Shown: positions 37,557 through 50,124, numbered from the stretch's first letter. The stretch: 64,000 nucleotides of DNA from Mycolicibacterium phlei (GCF_001583415.1 NZ_CP014475.1:1674001-1738000); one strand, 5' to 3'. Program-made: numbers and translations. Notes: generated from the sequence alone by a model not told the origin.

Positions 37557-39313
37557 GACGCCTGCTTGTCCTGACGCTGGTGGTGCTGCTGGCGGTCCTG
37601 ACCGGATGCGCCGGGGTGCCGAGTTCGTCGGCGCCGCAGGCGATCGGCACCGTCGACCGGCCCGCGCCGCCGAGCCTGCCCAAGCCGACGCCGGACATGG
37701 CGCCGGATGTGCTGCTGCGCGAATTCCTCAAGGCCACCGCCGATCCCGCGAACCGGCATCTCGCGGCTCGCCAGTTCCTCACCGAATCCGCTTCGCGCGG
37801 TTGGGATGACGCGGGTTCGGCGCTGCTGATCGACAACGTGGTGTTCGACGAGAAGCGCGCACCCAACCGGGTGTCGGTCACCATGCGCGCCGACATCCTC
37901 GGATCGCTGTCGGACATGGGTGTGTTCGAGACGGGGGAGGGGGCGCTGCCCGACCCCGGCCCGATCGAGCTGGTGCGCACCCCGGACGGATGGCGTATCG
38001 ACCGGCTGCCGAACGGCGTTTTCCTTGACTGGCAACAGTTCCAGGCCACCTACAAGCGGCACACGCTGTACTTCGTCGACCCCACCGGCACCACCGTGGT
38101 GCCCGACCCGCGCTACGTCGCGGTGTCCGACCCCGACCAGCTGGCCACCGAACTGGTCAGCAAGCTCATCGCCGGGCCGCGCCCGGAGATGGCCCACACG
38201 GTGCGCAACCTGCTGGGCCCGCCACTGAAGCTGCGCGGGCCGGTGACCCGCGCCGACGGCGGCAAGATGGGGGTCGGCCGCGGCTACGGCGGTGCCCGCA
38301 TCGACCTCGACAACCTGTCCACCACCGACCCGCACAGCAGGCAACTGCTTGCCGCGCAGCTGATCTGGACGCTGAACCGGGCCGGTATCAACGGGCCGTA
38401 CGTGATCAACGCCGACGGCGCCGCGCTCGACGACCGGTTCGTCGACGGCTGGGAGACCACCAACGTCGCGGCCACCGATCCGGGTGCGGCCTCCGGTGCG
38501 GCCGCCGGACTGCACGCCCTGGTGGGCGGATCGCTGGTCGCACTCGACGGGCAGCGCATCCCGCGGGTGCCCGGTCCGTTCGGCGAGATGCCCAACCAGA
38601 CCGCCGCGGCGGTGTCGCGCACCGGCCAGGAGGTCGCCTCGATCGTGACGCTGCGGCCCGGCGCCCCCGACATGGCGTCGTCGCTGTGGATCGGGCCGCT
38701 CGGCGGTGACGCCTCCCAGGCCCTCGACGCGCGCAGCCTGTCGCGGCCCAGCTGGTCGCTCGACCACGCGGTGTGGGTGGTGGTCGACGGCAACAACGTG
38801 GTGCGCGTCCTCCAGGACGCGTCGGGTCAGCCGGCCCGCATCCCGGTCGACATCACCCCGGTGTCCAGCCGGTTCCCGGGTGTCATCTCTGAGCTGCAGC
38901 TGTCCCGCGACGGCACCCGTGCGGCGATGGTCATCGAGGGGCAGGTCATCCTCGCCGGTGTGGAGCAGACGCCCGGCGGCGGATACGCGCTGACCTACCC
39001 GCGCCGGCTGGGGTACGGCCTGCGCAACACCGTGGTGTCGCTGTCCTGGCGCACCGGCGACGACATCGTCGTCAGCCGCACCGACCCGCAGCACCCGGTG
39101 TCCTACGTCAACCTCGACGGGGTCAACTCCGACGGCCCCAGCCGCAACCTGCTGATGCCGGTCAGCACGGTGGCGGCCAACCCGTCGACGGTCTACGTGG
39201 CCGACGCCCGCGGGGTCATGCAGCTGTCCGGGTCGGCCGCGGAGGACGACCCGGCGTGGACCGAGGTCCGCCCGCTGATGGTCCCCGGCGCCCAGCCCGT
39301 GCTGCCCGGCTGA
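37553..39313 (+). CDS. lpqB: lipoprotein LpqB, MtrB-associated
   Basis: A 586-residue lipoprotein that interacts with the extracellular part of MtrB and tunes MtrAB signalling. Signal peptide with lipobox LTGC, lipidated Cys19. A GerMN domain (about 180-300) and a C-terminal beta-propeller (about 320-585) follow. The GTG start overlaps the mtrB stop as GTGA, so it is the third gene of mtrA-mtrB-lpqB. I chose this start because it produces the signal peptide directly. Confidence 0.95.
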   Translation: MRRLLVLTLVVLLAVLTGCAGVPSSSAPQAIGTVDRPAPPSLPKPTPDMAPDVLLREFLKATADPANRHLAARQFLTESASRGWDDAGSALLIDNVVFDEKRAPNRVSVTMRADILGSLSDMGVFETGEGALPDPGPIELVRTPDGWRIDRLPNGVFLDWQQFQATYKRHTLYFVDPTGTTVVPDPRYVAVSDPDQLATELVSKLIAGPRPEMAHTVRNLLGPPLKLRGPVTRADGGKMGVGRGYGGARIDLDNLSTTDPHSRQLLAAQLIWTLNRAGINGPYVINADGAALDDRFVDGWETTNVAATDPGAASGAAAGLHALVGGSLVALDGQRIPRVPGPFGEMPNQTAAAVSRTGQEVASIVTLRPGAPDMASSLWIGPLGGDASQALDARSLSRPSWSLDHAVWVVVDGNNVVRVLQDASGQPARIPVDITPVSSRFPGVISELQLSRDGTRAAMVIEGQVILAGVEQTPGGGYALTYPRRLGYGLRNTVVSLSWRTGDDIVVSRTDPQHPVSYVNLDGVNSDGPSRNLLMPVSTVAANPSTVYVADARGVMQLSGSAAEDDPAWTEVRPLMVPGAQPVLPG

Positions 39314-39315
39314 GA

Positions 39316-39337
39316 GTCGTTGCGGCGACGGGTTTTT
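39316..39337 (+). terminator. weak rho-independent terminator after lpqB
   Basis: A short stem GTCG/CGAC (39316-39319 and 39326-39329), extendable by one G-U pair, with a T5 run at 39333-39337. It begins 3 bp after the lpqB stop. The stem is weak, so termination there may be partial. Confidence 0.35.
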
Positions 39338-39418
39338 AGACCTTTCGGACTCAGGAGCGGCGAGGACATCGTGCCGGCCTGATCCGCGGCTGTCGGTGGC
39401 GGCGGCGACACTGCGGAC

Positions 39419-40048
39419 ATGCTCGATCTGGTCCTGCCGCTGCAGTGCGGCGGCTGCGGGGCGCCGTCGACGCGCTGGTGCCCTGCCTGCGCGGCGGCGC
39501 TGACGGTGCGCGCCGACGAGCCTCACGTGGTCGCACCGCGTGTCGACCCCGGCGTGCCGGTGTTCTCGCTGGGCCGCTACGCCGGGCCGCGGCGGCGGGC
39601 CGTCGTCGCGCTCAAGGAGCACGGCCGCGCCGACCTGGCCGGTCCGCTGGCCGCCGCCCTGCACGCGGGGCTGACCCGTCTGTTGACCTGGGGGCTGCTC
39701 GACACCCCGCTGACGGTGGTGCCCGCGCCGACCCGGGCGCTGTCGGCGCGCCGCCGCGGCGGTGACCCCGTCACCCGGATCGCGCGCGCCGCCGCCGACG
39801 GGCTGCCCGGGGTCAGTGTCGTCACCGCCCTGCGGACCCGCGCGTTCGTCGCCGATTCCGTCGGGCTGTCCACCGCGGACCGGCAGCGCAACATCGCCGG
39901 ACGCGTCAAGCCGATTCGCGAAGTGCGCGGCGAAATCCTGCTCGTCGACGATGTGGTGACCACCGGCGCCACCGCCGCCGAATCCGTTCGCGTGCTGCGC
40001 ACTAATGGGGCGCACGTGGCGGCCGTGCTGGTTGTGGCGAACGCCTGA
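39419..40048 (+). CDS. ComF-like phosphoribosyltransferase family protein
   Basis: A 209-residue protein with a double-zinc-ribbon N-terminus (Cys10, Cys13, Cys21, Cys24 in QCGGCG and WCPAC) and a PRTase fold whose 13-residue signature is ILLVDDVVTTGATAAE. This is the ComF/GntX architecture linked to DNA uptake in other bacteria; in mycobacteria (Rv3242c) the role is unproven. It lies downstream of lpqB with its own upstream gap of about 105 bp. Confidence 0.85.
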   Translation: MLDLVLPLQCGGCGAPSTRWCPACAAALTVRADEPHVVAPRVDPGVPVFSLGRYAGPRRRAVVALKEHGRADLAGPLAAALHAGLTRLLTWGLLDTPLTVVPAPTRALSARRRGGDPVTRIARAAADGLPGVSVVTALRTRAFVADSVGLSTADRQRNIAGRVKPIREVRGEILLVDDVVTTGATAAESVRVLRTNGAHVAAVLVVANA

Positions 40049-40314
40049 CCTGCGTCGAGATGTCGCTTTATCAAAGCGATGTGAAGAACTGAAAACGCAT
40101 GGTGAGTTTTAGTGGCCGAGTTCGGGAACTCGGACTACCGTCAGCAGCAACGGCGCTCAGAGAAGAGACGCCGACATCGCCCACGAGCGGTAGGAGGTGA
40201 GTAGTCGACACCTTGCACCGGCGAGCGGCGAGACATGCAAAGCCACGTCGGTGCGCTTAGAAGGACAACCCGGGCACGCTGACGCGTGCGGACGACAGAA
40301 ACGAGTTGCCAAGC
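40049..40314 (+). promoter_or_regulatory. intergenic region before hpf with 8-bp palindrome
   Basis: A 266-bp stretch. It holds an inverted repeat CCGAGTTC-GG-GAACTCGG (40116-40133) in a relatively A/T-richer part (40060-40110), and a purine-rich AGGAGGTGAG at 40192-40201 that is too far from the hpf start to be its ribosome binding site. No convincing SigH-type (GGAAC/GTT) pair was found. I see no coding sequence. Confidence 0.45.
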
Positions 40315-40989
40315 ATGTCAAGTCAATCCCTGCATTCCGGCCAGTCGGTGATCGAGAACTCGGCGATCGATAACGGTGCCCCCGAGACTCGGCCCCGCGC
40401 CGAGGTTGCGGTCACAGGCCGCAATGTCGAGATACCCGATCACTTCCGTATCTACGTCGCAGAGAAACTGTCACGTTTGGAACGATTCGACCGCACGATC
40501 TACCTGTTCGACGTCGAGCTCGATCATGAGCGCAACCGACGACAGCGCAAGAACTGTCAGCACGTGGAGATCACCGCCCGCGGCAAGGGCCCCGTGGTTC
40601 GGGGTGAGGCCTGCGCCGACAGCTTCTACGGCGCGTTCGAGGCGGCGATCGACAAGCTCGCCGAACGGCTGCGTCGCGCGCGTGACCGCCGCAAGATCCA
40701 CTACGGCGACAAGACCCCGGTGTCGGTCGCCAAGGCCACCGCGGTCGCCCCGAAGAGCGACGCCGGCGACGCCGCGGACGACCACGACCACGCCGTCGAC
40801 GACCACGTGCCCGGCCGCATCGTCCGGGTCAAGGAGCACCCGGCCACGCCGATGACCGTCGACGACGCGCTGTCGCAGATGGAGCTCGTCGGCCACGACT
40901 TCTTCCTGTTCCACGACAAGGAGACCGACCGGCCGACCGTGGTCTACCGCAGACACGCCTACGACTACGGCCTGATCCGGCTGGGCTGA
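40315..40989 (+). CDS. hpf: long-form ribosome hibernation promoting factor
   Basis: A 224-residue long HPF (Rv3241c type) which binds 30S subunits in stationary phase or hypoxia and dimerizes ribosomes or stabilizes 70S. The N-terminal S30AE domain runs from VTGRNVEIPDHFRIYVAEKL to KIHYG (about 25-130); the C-terminal dimerization domain contains TVDDALSQMELVGHDFFLFHD and PTVVYRRHAYDYGLIRLG. I chose the ATG at 40315; a TTG three codons earlier is possible. No strong ribosome site is adjacent. Confidence 0.93.
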   Translation: MSSQSLHSGQSVIENSAIDNGAPETRPRAEVAVTGRNVEIPDHFRIYVAEKLSRLERFDRTIYLFDVELDHERNRRQRKNCQHVEITARGKGPVVRGEACADSFYGAFEAAIDKLAERLRRARDRRKIHYGDKTPVSVAKATAVAPKSDAGDAADDHDHAVDDHVPGRIVRVKEHPATPMTVDDALSQMELVGHDFFLFHDKETDRPTVVYRRHAYDYGLIRLG

Positions 40990-41011
40990 TCGCCCGGTTC
41001 CGACCACCGAC

Positions 41012-41050
41012 ACTGATCCGGCTCCCCGGGGGCCGGATCAGTTCTGTTTC
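41012..41050 (+). terminator. rho-independent terminator after hpf
   Basis: Perfect 11-bp arms ACTGATCCGGC (41012-41022) and GCCGGATCAGT (41032-41042) around a 9-base GC-rich loop, followed by TCTGTTTC. It lies 23 bp after the hpf stop and before secA1. The downstream T content is modest, but the stem is strong. Confidence 0.7.
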
Positions 41051-41139
41051 GGCCCGGCGTGCTCAGGATGGCCGGGTCAGGGGACGGGTCACCTACGATG
41101 GGTTGAGCTGACGAGACTTCAACCCATAGGGGACTAAGC

Positions 41140-43971
<2,832 letters not shown>

Positions 43972-43975
43972 CCGA

Positions 43976-44449
43976 TCAGGCGTCCTCGACGAGGGCGGCC
44001 AGCCGCGCCAGCGTGGCGCGCATGCCGTCCTCGGCGTGCCGGGCAGCGCCGCTGAGGGCCAGCAGCGGCCGCTGACGGTCCCGCGAGACGTCCCAGGTCT
44101 CGCGGACCAGGGTGGCCCGCCCGGACTCGACGGGTTCGAGTTGGTAGCGCCAGATCCGCCCACCGACGAGGCCGAGCGGGCCCATCGTGGTCTTCCACGC
44201 GATGCGCCGGTCGGGTTCGAACTCGACGACGGTGTTGGTGGTGCGGTAGGGCAGGAACAGCGACTCCGGTCTGCTGCGCATCGCCATGGTGAACCGCGCG
44301 CCCAGCGTCAACGGCCGGGGTTCTGTGGTGCCTTCCACCGTGCCCGAACCGTCGAACGCGGAATGCTTTGCGGCGTCGGACAACAACGCGAAGATCGCGG
44401 CCGCGGGCGCGGCGATGACGCGTTCGACGCTGATCGAGTTCGCAGGCAC
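43976..44449 (-). CDS. SRPBCC family protein
   Basis: A 157-residue START/Bet v1-like (SRPBCC) protein: SVERVIAAPAAAIFALLSDAAKHSAFDGSG at the N-terminus (part of the first strand and helix), FEPDRRIAWKT and LARLAALVEDA at the end. These domains hold hydrophobic ligands; the ligand here is unknown. GTG start. It follows secA1 convergently with only 4 bp between. Confidence 0.85.
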   Translation of the reverse strand: MPANSISVERVIAAPAAAIFALLSDAAKHSAFDGSGTVEGTTEPRPLTLGARFTMAMRSRPESLFLPYRTTNTVVEFEPDRRIAWKTTMGPLGLVGGRIWRYQLEPVESGRATLVRETWDVSRDRQRPLLALSGAARHAEDGMRATLARLAALVEDA

Positions 44450-44465
44450 CGGAAAACCTTAGCCG

Positions 44466-44972
44466 TCAGCCGATCTCCAGGGCGACGATGCGCCAGCGCT
44501 CACCCTCCTGCGTGATGCGCGCGGCGATGGCCCGCACCCGGGGACCGCGGGTGTAGGTGCCGAACACCTCGGCGGCGGGGCCGTCGTCGCCGTCGACCAT
44601 GCGCAGCCGGACCCGGCGCAGCCGCGCCGCCGCCGACTGCGGCACGCGGCTGAGCCCGAGCACGGTGTCGGTCAGTGCCGGGGTGATCAGCGGGCGCAGC
44701 TGGGTGACCGGTCGGCGCCGGTCGATCACCTCGAGCACGCGGCGCAGCGCGGCGTCGGCGAAGGCCACCGCGGCCCGGTTCGGCAGCGGTGCGGGTCGCG
44801 GATGCGGGCGGTGGGTGCCGGGGCCGCTGGGCCGGGGCGCGCGCAGGGATTCATGGGTGGGTGGCGGGCAGAGATTGGGCGTGGGTGGCGGGCAGAGACC
44901 GGGCGTGGGGGGCGGCTCGCAGTCGATGACGGGGGTGATCTGGGTGCGACGGCGGGTCGGGGTTGCGGTCAC
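44466..44972 (-). CDS. Rv3235 family protein
   Basis: A 168-residue conserved actinobacterial protein. The first 65 residues are Pro/Thr-rich and contain short repeats (PGLCPPPT, PNLCPPPT) encoded by a 24-bp tandem repeat. The conserved C-terminal domain (about 65-168) has ADAALRRVLEVIDRRRPVTQLRPLI and EVFGTYTRGPRVRAIAARI. In other actinobacteria this family is found beside secA, and its role is unknown. Confidence 0.8.
   Translation of the reverse strand: MTATPTRRRTQITPVIDCEPPPTPGLCPPPTPNLCPPPTHESLRAPRPSGPGTHRPHPRPAPLPNRAAVAFADAALRRVLEVIDRRRPVTQLRPLITPALTDTVLGLSRVPQSAAARLRRVRLRMVDGDDGPAAEVFGTYTRGPRVRAIAARITQEGERWRIVALEIG
44857..44916. repeat. 24-bp tandem repeat inside the Rv3235-family gene
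   Basis: Two complete copies (44857-44880 and 44881-44904) of a 24-bp unit beginning GTGGGTGGCGGGCAGAGA, differing at two bases, plus a partial third. On the minus strand each encodes eight residues ending CPPPT. It likely expands or contracts by slippage. Confidence 0.9.
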
Positions 44973-45161
44973 AGGTCGGCTCTCCAGCGGTCGACGGAAC
45001 GGGATGTGCCTGCCGGAGAGTCACAGACCTCTTCATGATCGCACGGTTGAGCGGGGGCCCGATGCACCCGCGCTGCGCATTCCCAGGGAGGCGCTATAGC
45101 GTGATCGAGTCTTGGACAGTGCGGTGCAACCGCGAGGGATCGACGGGAGGGGAGCGTCGCG

Positions 45162-46571
45162 ATGGTCACCCGGTTGTCGGCGGCGGACGCGGGGTTCTAC
45201 CACCTGGAGAACACGTCCACGCCGATGTACGTGGGCACACTGTCGATCCTGCGCAGGCCCCACGCCGGGCTGAGCTACGAGACGCTGCTGGCCACCGTCG
45301 AACAGCGCCTGCCGCAGATTCCGCGTTACCGGCAGAAGGTGCGCGAGGTGACGCTCGGCCTGGCCCGGCCGGTGTGGGTCGACGACCCCGATTTCGACAT
45401 CACCTACCACATCCGGCGGTCGGCTCTGCCGTCGCCGGGCAGCGACGCCCAGCTGCACGACCTGATCGCCCGGATGGGTTCGCGGCCGCTGGATAAGTCG
45501 CGGCCGCTGTGGGAGATGTACCTGATCGAGGGGCTGGCCAAGAACCGGATCGCGCTGTACACGAAGTCGCATCAGGCGCTGGTGAACGGCATGACGGCGC
45601 TGGAGATCGGCCACGTCATCGCCGACCGGACGCAGAAGCCGCCGGAGTTCGGTGAGGACATCTGGATCCCGTCGCGCGAGCCGTCCGACCGGCAGCTGCT
45701 GCTCGGCGCGGTCGGCGAGTGGATCATGCGGCCCGCCGAGCAGCTCGGCGCGCTGCGCAACACCGTCGTCGACGTCGCCACCAACGCCGGCCAGCTCGTC
45801 GACGTCGGACGCCGCGCCCTGCAGGTGGCGCGCACGGTGGCGCGCGGTGACGCACCCAGCAGCCCGCTGAACACCACGGTGTCGCGCAACCGCCGGTTCA
45901 CCGTGGCCAGCGGGCGGCTCGACGACTTCCGCGCGGTGCGGGCACGCTACGACTGCGACATCAACGACGTGGTGCTGACCGTGGTGGCCGGTGCGCTGCG
46001 CAACTGGCTGATGTCACGGGGCGAGCCGGTGACCGCGACGACGACGGTGCGCGCGATGGCGCCGATGTCGGTGTACCCCGACGAGGAACTCGACGCCGCG
46101 ACGCCGGGGCAGGCGATCAGCGAGGTGACACCGTTCCTGATCGACCTGCCCGTCGGCGAGGGCAACCCGGTCGTGCGGTTGTCGCAGATCGCGCACGCCA
46201 CCGAGACGGCGTCGCGGGCCAGCAGCCTCGTCGACGCCAGGACGATCGTGACGCTGTCCGGTTTCGCGCCGCCGACGCTGCACGCGATGGGCATCCGGGT
46301 GGCGACGACGTTCTCGGCGCGCCAGTTCAACCTGCTGATCACCAACGTGCCCGGCGCGCAGCGCCAGATGTACATCGCGGGCACCAAGCTGCTCGAGACC
46401 TACGCGGTGCCGCCTTTGCTGCACAATCAGGTTCTGGCGATCGGCGTGACCTCCTACAACGGGATGGTCTACTTCGGCATCAACGCCGATTTCGACGCGA
46501 TGAGCGACGTTGACGTGCTGCCGGGTCTGGTCAGCGAATCCATCGAGGAGCTGGTCGAGGCGGCGCGCTGA
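45162..46571 (+). CDS. WS/DGAT-family acyltransferase with degenerate active site
   Basis: A 469-residue wax ester synthase/diacylglycerol acyltransferase family protein similar to the Rv3234c/Rv3233c (tgs3) locus. It has MVTRLSAADAGFYHLEN at the N-terminus, PLWEMYLIEGL and the C-terminal LLITNVPGAQRQMYIAG. The catalytic HHxxxDG motif reads H137-Q138-A-L-V-N142-G143: the second, catalytic His is Gln and the Asp is Asn. Normal wax ester/TAG synthesis is therefore unlikely, though a non-catalytic or altered role is possible. GGGAGGGGAGC ribosome site precedes the ATG. Confidence 0.85.
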   Translation: MVTRLSAADAGFYHLENTSTPMYVGTLSILRRPHAGLSYETLLATVEQRLPQIPRYRQKVREVTLGLARPVWVDDPDFDITYHIRRSALPSPGSDAQLHDLIARMGSRPLDKSRPLWEMYLIEGLAKNRIALYTKSHQALVNGMTALEIGHVIADRTQKPPEFGEDIWIPSREPSDRQLLLGAVGEWIMRPAEQLGALRNTVVDVATNAGQLVDVGRRALQVARTVARGDAPSSPLNTTVSRNRRFTVASGRLDDFRAVRARYDCDINDVVLTVVAGALRNWLMSRGEPVTATTTVRAMAPMSVYPDEELDAATPGQAISEVTPFLIDLPVGEGNPVVRLSQIAHATETASRASSLVDARTIVTLSGFAPPTLHAMGIRVATTFSARQFNLLITNVPGAQRQMYIAGTKLLETYAVPPLLHNQVLAIGVTSYNGMVYFGINADFDAMSDVDVLPGLVSESIEELVEAAR

Positions 46572-46626
46572 GCGTTTTTACGTTTGCGCAGGTGACTTCG
46601 GCGCCTTTTCCGGGTATCCAATTTGC

Positions 46627-48330
46627 ATGCATATGACCGAGCGAGCGCTCAAGTCGCCGTCGAACGAGGCCATTCCGCATCATCCCGTTCTCGACCAGCC
46701 GGTTGAATCGCAGGCCTTCCGGTCGCGCGGAGTGGACTGGATCGTCTTCGGCGTCACCGCGGTGATCGCCCTGGCGTTCCTGGCGTGGGGTTTCGTCAGC
46801 ACCGAGTCGCTGGCCACCGCCTCGGACAACGCCCTGAGTTGGGTGATGAACAACACCGGATGGCTGTTCGTGGTCACCGCCTCCGGGTTCGTGGTGTTCA
46901 TCCTGTATCTCGCGCTGAGCCGCTACGGCGCGATCCCGCTGGGCCGCGACGACGAGGAGCCGGAGTTCCGCGCGGTGTCGTGGGTCGCGATGATGTTCAG
47001 CGCCGGTATGGGCATCGGGTTGATGTTCTTCGGTGTGGCCGAACCGCTTTCGCACCTGGTCACCCCACCGCCGGGGACCGGTGGCGTGAACGATCCGGAC
47101 GTGGTGAAGAACGCGATGGCCACCACGTTGTTTCACTGGGCGCTGCACCCGTGGGCGATCTACGCGGTTGTCGGGCTGGCGATCGCCTACGGCGTCTACC
47201 GCAAGGGCCGACTGCAGTTGGTCAGCGCGGCGTTCGAACCGCTGATCGGGGAGCGCGCCAACGGCCCGTGGGGCAAGGTCATCGACATGCTGGCGATCTT
47301 CGCCACGTTGTTCGGGTCCGCGGCGTCACTGGGATTGGGCGCCTTGCAGATTCGCAGCGGACTGCAGATCGTGGGCGGGATCGGTGAGACCGGTAACGCG
47401 GTGCTGATCATGATCATCGCGGTGCTGACCGTGGCGTTCGTGCTGTCGGCGGTGTCCGGGGTGGCGCGCGGCATCCAGTGGTTGTCCAACATCAACATGG
47501 TGTTGGCCGTTCTGCTGGCGGTGTTCGTATTCGTCGTCGGCCCAACCGTTTTCATTCTCAACCTGCTGCCGACGTCGCTGGGCAGCTATATGGCGGACTT
47601 CGCGGCGATGAGCGCCCGCACCGGCGCCGAGGGGCCGGACGTCAACGAGTGGCTGCAGTCCTGGACGATCTTCTACTGGGCCTGGTGGGTGTCGTGGACG
47701 CCGTTCGTCGGCATGTTCATCGCGCGGATCTCGCGTGGCCGCACCATCCGGCAGTTCGTCGCCGGGGTGCTGCTGGTGCCCAGCCTGGTCTCGCTGATCT
47801 GGTTCGCGGTGTTCGGCGGAGCGGCGATCAACGAACAACAGGCCGGCGCCGACCTGGCCGGCGAGGGCAGCATCGAGGAGCAGCTGTTCGGGCTGCTGGG
47901 CCAGTACCCGATCGCGACCGTGGCAAGCGTGCTGGTGATGGTGCTGGTGGCGATCTTCTTCGTCTCCGGCGCCGACGCCGCGTCGGTGGTGATGGGCTCG
48001 CTGTCCGAACGCGGCACCATCAAGCCCGGCCGCGGCACGGTGGTGTTCTGGGGTGTGGCCACCGGTGCGGTGGCCGCGGTGATGCTGCTGGTCGGCGGTG
48101 AGGACGCGCTGACGGGGCTGCAGACCATCACGATCGTCGCGGCGCTGCCGTTCCTGCTGGTGATGATCGGGATGGCGGTGGCGCTGATGCGGGATCTGCG
48201 CAAGGACCCGCTGGTGGTGCGTAGGCGCTACGCCGAGGAGGCCGTCGAGACCGCGGTGATCCACGGTGTCACCGAGCACGGCGACGACTTCATCATCTCG
48301 GTGGAGAAGGATCCCGCCGCCGACGGCTAA
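46627..48330 (+). CDS. BCCT-family betaine/choline/carnitine transporter
   Basis: A 567-residue transporter with about twelve membrane spans. The motif GMGIGLMFFGVAEPLSH and WWVSWTPFVGMFIARISRGRTIR, both diagnostic of the betaine-choline-carnitine family, are intact. FYWAWWVSW contains the Trp box that binds the quaternary amine. The protein probably imports osmoprotectants. ATG 46633 is an alternative start. Its 60-residue hydrophilic N-terminus and short C-tail place osmosensing domains of BetP type out of reach. Confidence 0.9.
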   Translation: MHMTERALKSPSNEAIPHHPVLDQPVESQAFRSRGVDWIVFGVTAVIALAFLAWGFVSTESLATASDNALSWVMNNTGWLFVVTASGFVVFILYLALSRYGAIPLGRDDEEPEFRAVSWVAMMFSAGMGIGLMFFGVAEPLSHLVTPPPGTGGVNDPDVVKNAMATTLFHWALHPWAIYAVVGLAIAYGVYRKGRLQLVSAAFEPLIGERANGPWGKVIDMLAIFATLFGSAASLGLGALQIRSGLQIVGGIGETGNAVLIMIIAVLTVAFVLSAVSGVARGIQWLSNINMVLAVLLAVFVFVVGPTVFILNLLPTSLGSYMADFAAMSARTGAEGPDVNEWLQSWTIFYWAWWVSWTPFVGMFIARISRGRTIRQFVAGVLLVPSLVSLIWFAVFGGAAINEQQAGADLAGEGSIEEQLFGLLGQYPIATVASVLVMVLVAIFFVSGADAASVVMGSLSERGTIKPGRGTVVFWGVATGAVAAVMLLVGGEDALTGLQTITIVAALPFLLVMIGMAVALMRDLRKDPLVVRRRYAEEAVETAVIHGVTEHGDDFIISVEKDPAADG

Positions 48331-48339
48331 CCTCGCCTG

Positions 48340-48843
48340 GTGCGCGTCTACATACCGGTGACCCTGGCCATGCTGCAGCAGTTCGTCGCGGATCGGGTGT
48401 TGCACGCCCGCAGCGGCACCGCCTTCGCGGTGACCCCGACGCTGCGGGAGTCCTACGCCGAGGGCGACGACGAGGAGCTGGCCGAGGTGGCCAGGTCCGA
48501 GGCTGCGCTGGCGTCGCTGCGGCTGCTCGGCGGCGAGGACGGGGGAGAGTCGGGTCTGCCGCCGCGGCGCGCGGTGCTGGAGGCCGAGGTGGAGGGGGCG
48601 ACCCCGCGGCCGGATCTCGACGACGCGGTGGTGCGGCTGGCCGGCCCGATCGCGTTCGAGGACCTGATCGCCGCCTACGTCGACAACGCCGACGCCGAGG
48701 CCGCGGTGCGCGCGGCGATCGACGCGATCGACCAGGCCGACCTCGGCGACGAGGACGCCGAGCTCACCGTCGGCGACGCCCAGGACCACGACCTGGCCTG
48801 GTACGCGCCGCAGGAGCTGCCGTTCCTGCTCGACCTGCTGTGA
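48340..48843 (+). CDS. DUF6912 family protein (Rv3231c type)
   Basis: A 167-residue conserved mycobacterial protein with an Ala/Glu/Asp-rich sequence (VARSEAALASLRLLGG, DADAEAAVRAAIDAIDQ). The short strands RVYIPVTLAMLQQF and RRAVLEAEVE are family landmarks. No signal peptide or membrane span is visible. It starts with GTG 9 bp after the transporter. Function is unknown; no partner is implied by the neighbours. Confidence 0.75.
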   Translation: MRVYIPVTLAMLQQFVADRVLHARSGTAFAVTPTLRESYAEGDDEELAEVARSEAALASLRLLGGEDGGESGLPPRRAVLEAEVEGATPRPDLDDAVVRLAGPIAFEDLIAAYVDNADAEAAVRAAIDAIDQADLGDEDAELTVGDAQDHDLAWYAPQELPFLLDLL

Positions 48844-48942
48844 GTTTCCGGTGCCGAACAGACACAGAATCGCATGGTCACGACCGGTGTGACGCGATTC
48901 CGCGTCTGCTCGCGCCGTGATTTACCTGGCGAAAGGCTGGAT

Positions 48943-48974
48943 ACGGAAGCGTAGGTTACGGTAGCGTAGGTTCC
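48943..48974 (+). promoter_or_regulatory. promoter/operator of the desaturase reductase gene
   Basis: The element at 48950-48970 (beginning CGTAGGTTACGGTAGC) is identical over 21 bp to 50139-50159 before desA3. TAGCGT (48962-48967) fits the TAnnnT -10 consensus; transcription about 7 bases later would start at the GTG codon, giving a leaderless mRNA. ACGGAA (48943-48948) and TTCCGT (48971-48976) form inverted flanks. Confidence 0.6.
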
Positions 48975-50111
48975 GTGGCCAAGAACTACGTCAAGGTCTC
49001 GGCCAATGTGGCCGACACCGTCAGGCCGACGATCGCCGGTGCAGACCGGCATCCCGGACTTCACGCACTCCGTCGAATCGCCGAGCGGATCACCACTCCG
49101 CTGCTGCCGGACGACTACCTCAAACTCGCCAACCCGCTGTGGTCGGCACGCGAACTGCGCGGCAAGGTGCTCGAGGTGCGCCGGGAGACGGTCGACTCCG
49201 CCACGTTGGTCATCAAACCGGGTTGGGGCTTCACCTTCGACTACCAGCCGGGGCAGTACATCGGCATCGGCGTGCAGATCGATGGCCGGTTCCGGTGGCG
49301 GTCCTACTCGCTGACCTCGCCTCCGTCGCGCACCAGTCGCACCATCACCATCACCGTCAAGGCGATGCCCGAGGGCTTCCTGTCGACGCATCTCGTCGAG
49401 GGCCTAGCGCCCGGCACGATCGTGCGGCTGGCCGCGCCGCAGGGCAACTTCACCATGCCGGACCCCGCGCCGGCGAAGGTGCTGTTCATCACCGGCGGCT
49501 CGGGCATCACCCCGGTGATGTCGATGCTGCGCACGCTGGCTCGGCGCGACCAGATCACCGACATCGTCCATCTGCACTCGGCGCCGACGGAATCCGATGT
49601 GCTGTTCGCCGACGAGCTGACCGGGCTGGCCGACCGCTACGACAGCTACACGCTGCGGCTGCGGTTCACCCGCACCGAGGGCCGGTTCGACCTGGCCAAG
49701 CTGGATGCCGAGGTGCCGGACTGGCGGGAACGCCAGGTCTGGGCCTGCGGACCCGAGGGCATGCTCGACGCCGCGCAGGCGGCGTGGAAGGCCGCGGGGC
49801 TGGAGGACAACCTGCACCTCGAGCGCTTCGCGGTGTCGCGCAAGCCGGTGCACGGCGCCGGCGGCAAGGTCGAGTTCGCGCGCAGCGGCAAGACGGTCAC
49901 CGTCGACGCCGCGACGTCGCTGATGGAGGCCGGCGAGGACGCCGGGATCCGGATGCCGTTCGGCTGCCGGATGGGTATCTGCCAGTCCTGTGTGGTGGGC
50001 CTGATCGACGGGCACGTCCGTGATCTGCGCACCGGCGTCGAGCACGAGCCGGGCAGCCGCATCCAGACCTGCGTGTCGGCGGCATCGGGCGATTGTGTGA
50101 TCGATGTCTGA
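48975..50111 (+). CDS. ferredoxin reductase supplying DesA3 (Rv3230c type)
   Basis: A 378-residue flavo-iron-sulfur oxidoreductase that passes electrons from NADPH to the desaturase DesA3. It has an FAD domain ([12 protein letters not shown]), an NAD(P) domain ([29 protein letters not shown]) and a C-terminal plant-type [2Fe-2S] ferredoxin domain with [12 protein letters not shown] (C-x4-C-x2-C) and the last Cys in IQTCVSAA. It starts with GTG with no Shine-Dalgarno, fitting leaderless translation. Paired with desA3. Confidence 0.92.
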   Translation: MAKNYVKVSANVADTVRPTIAGADRHPGLHALRRIAERITTPLLPDDYLKLANPLWSARELRGKVLEVRRETVDSATLVIKPGWGFTFDYQPGQYIGIGVQIDGRFRWRSYSLTSPPSRTSRTITITVKAMPEGFLSTHLVEGLAPGTIVRLAAPQGNFTMPDPAPAKVLFITGGSGITPVMSMLRTLARRDQITDIVHLHSAPTESDVLFADELTGLADRYDSYTLRLRFTRTEGRFDLAKLDAEVPDWRERQVWACGPEGMLDAAQAAWKAAGLEDNLHLERFAVSRKPVHGAGGKVEFARSGKTVTVDAATSLMEAGEDAGIRMPFGCRMGICQSCVVGLIDGHVRDLRTGVEHEPGSRIQTCVSAASGDCVIDV

Positions 50112-50124
50112 GGTTTACTGGCTG

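Noticed and set aside
40049..40314. A SigH-type promoter before hpf
   Set aside because: GGGAAC occurs at 40124-40129 but no GTT follows at 16-19 bases.
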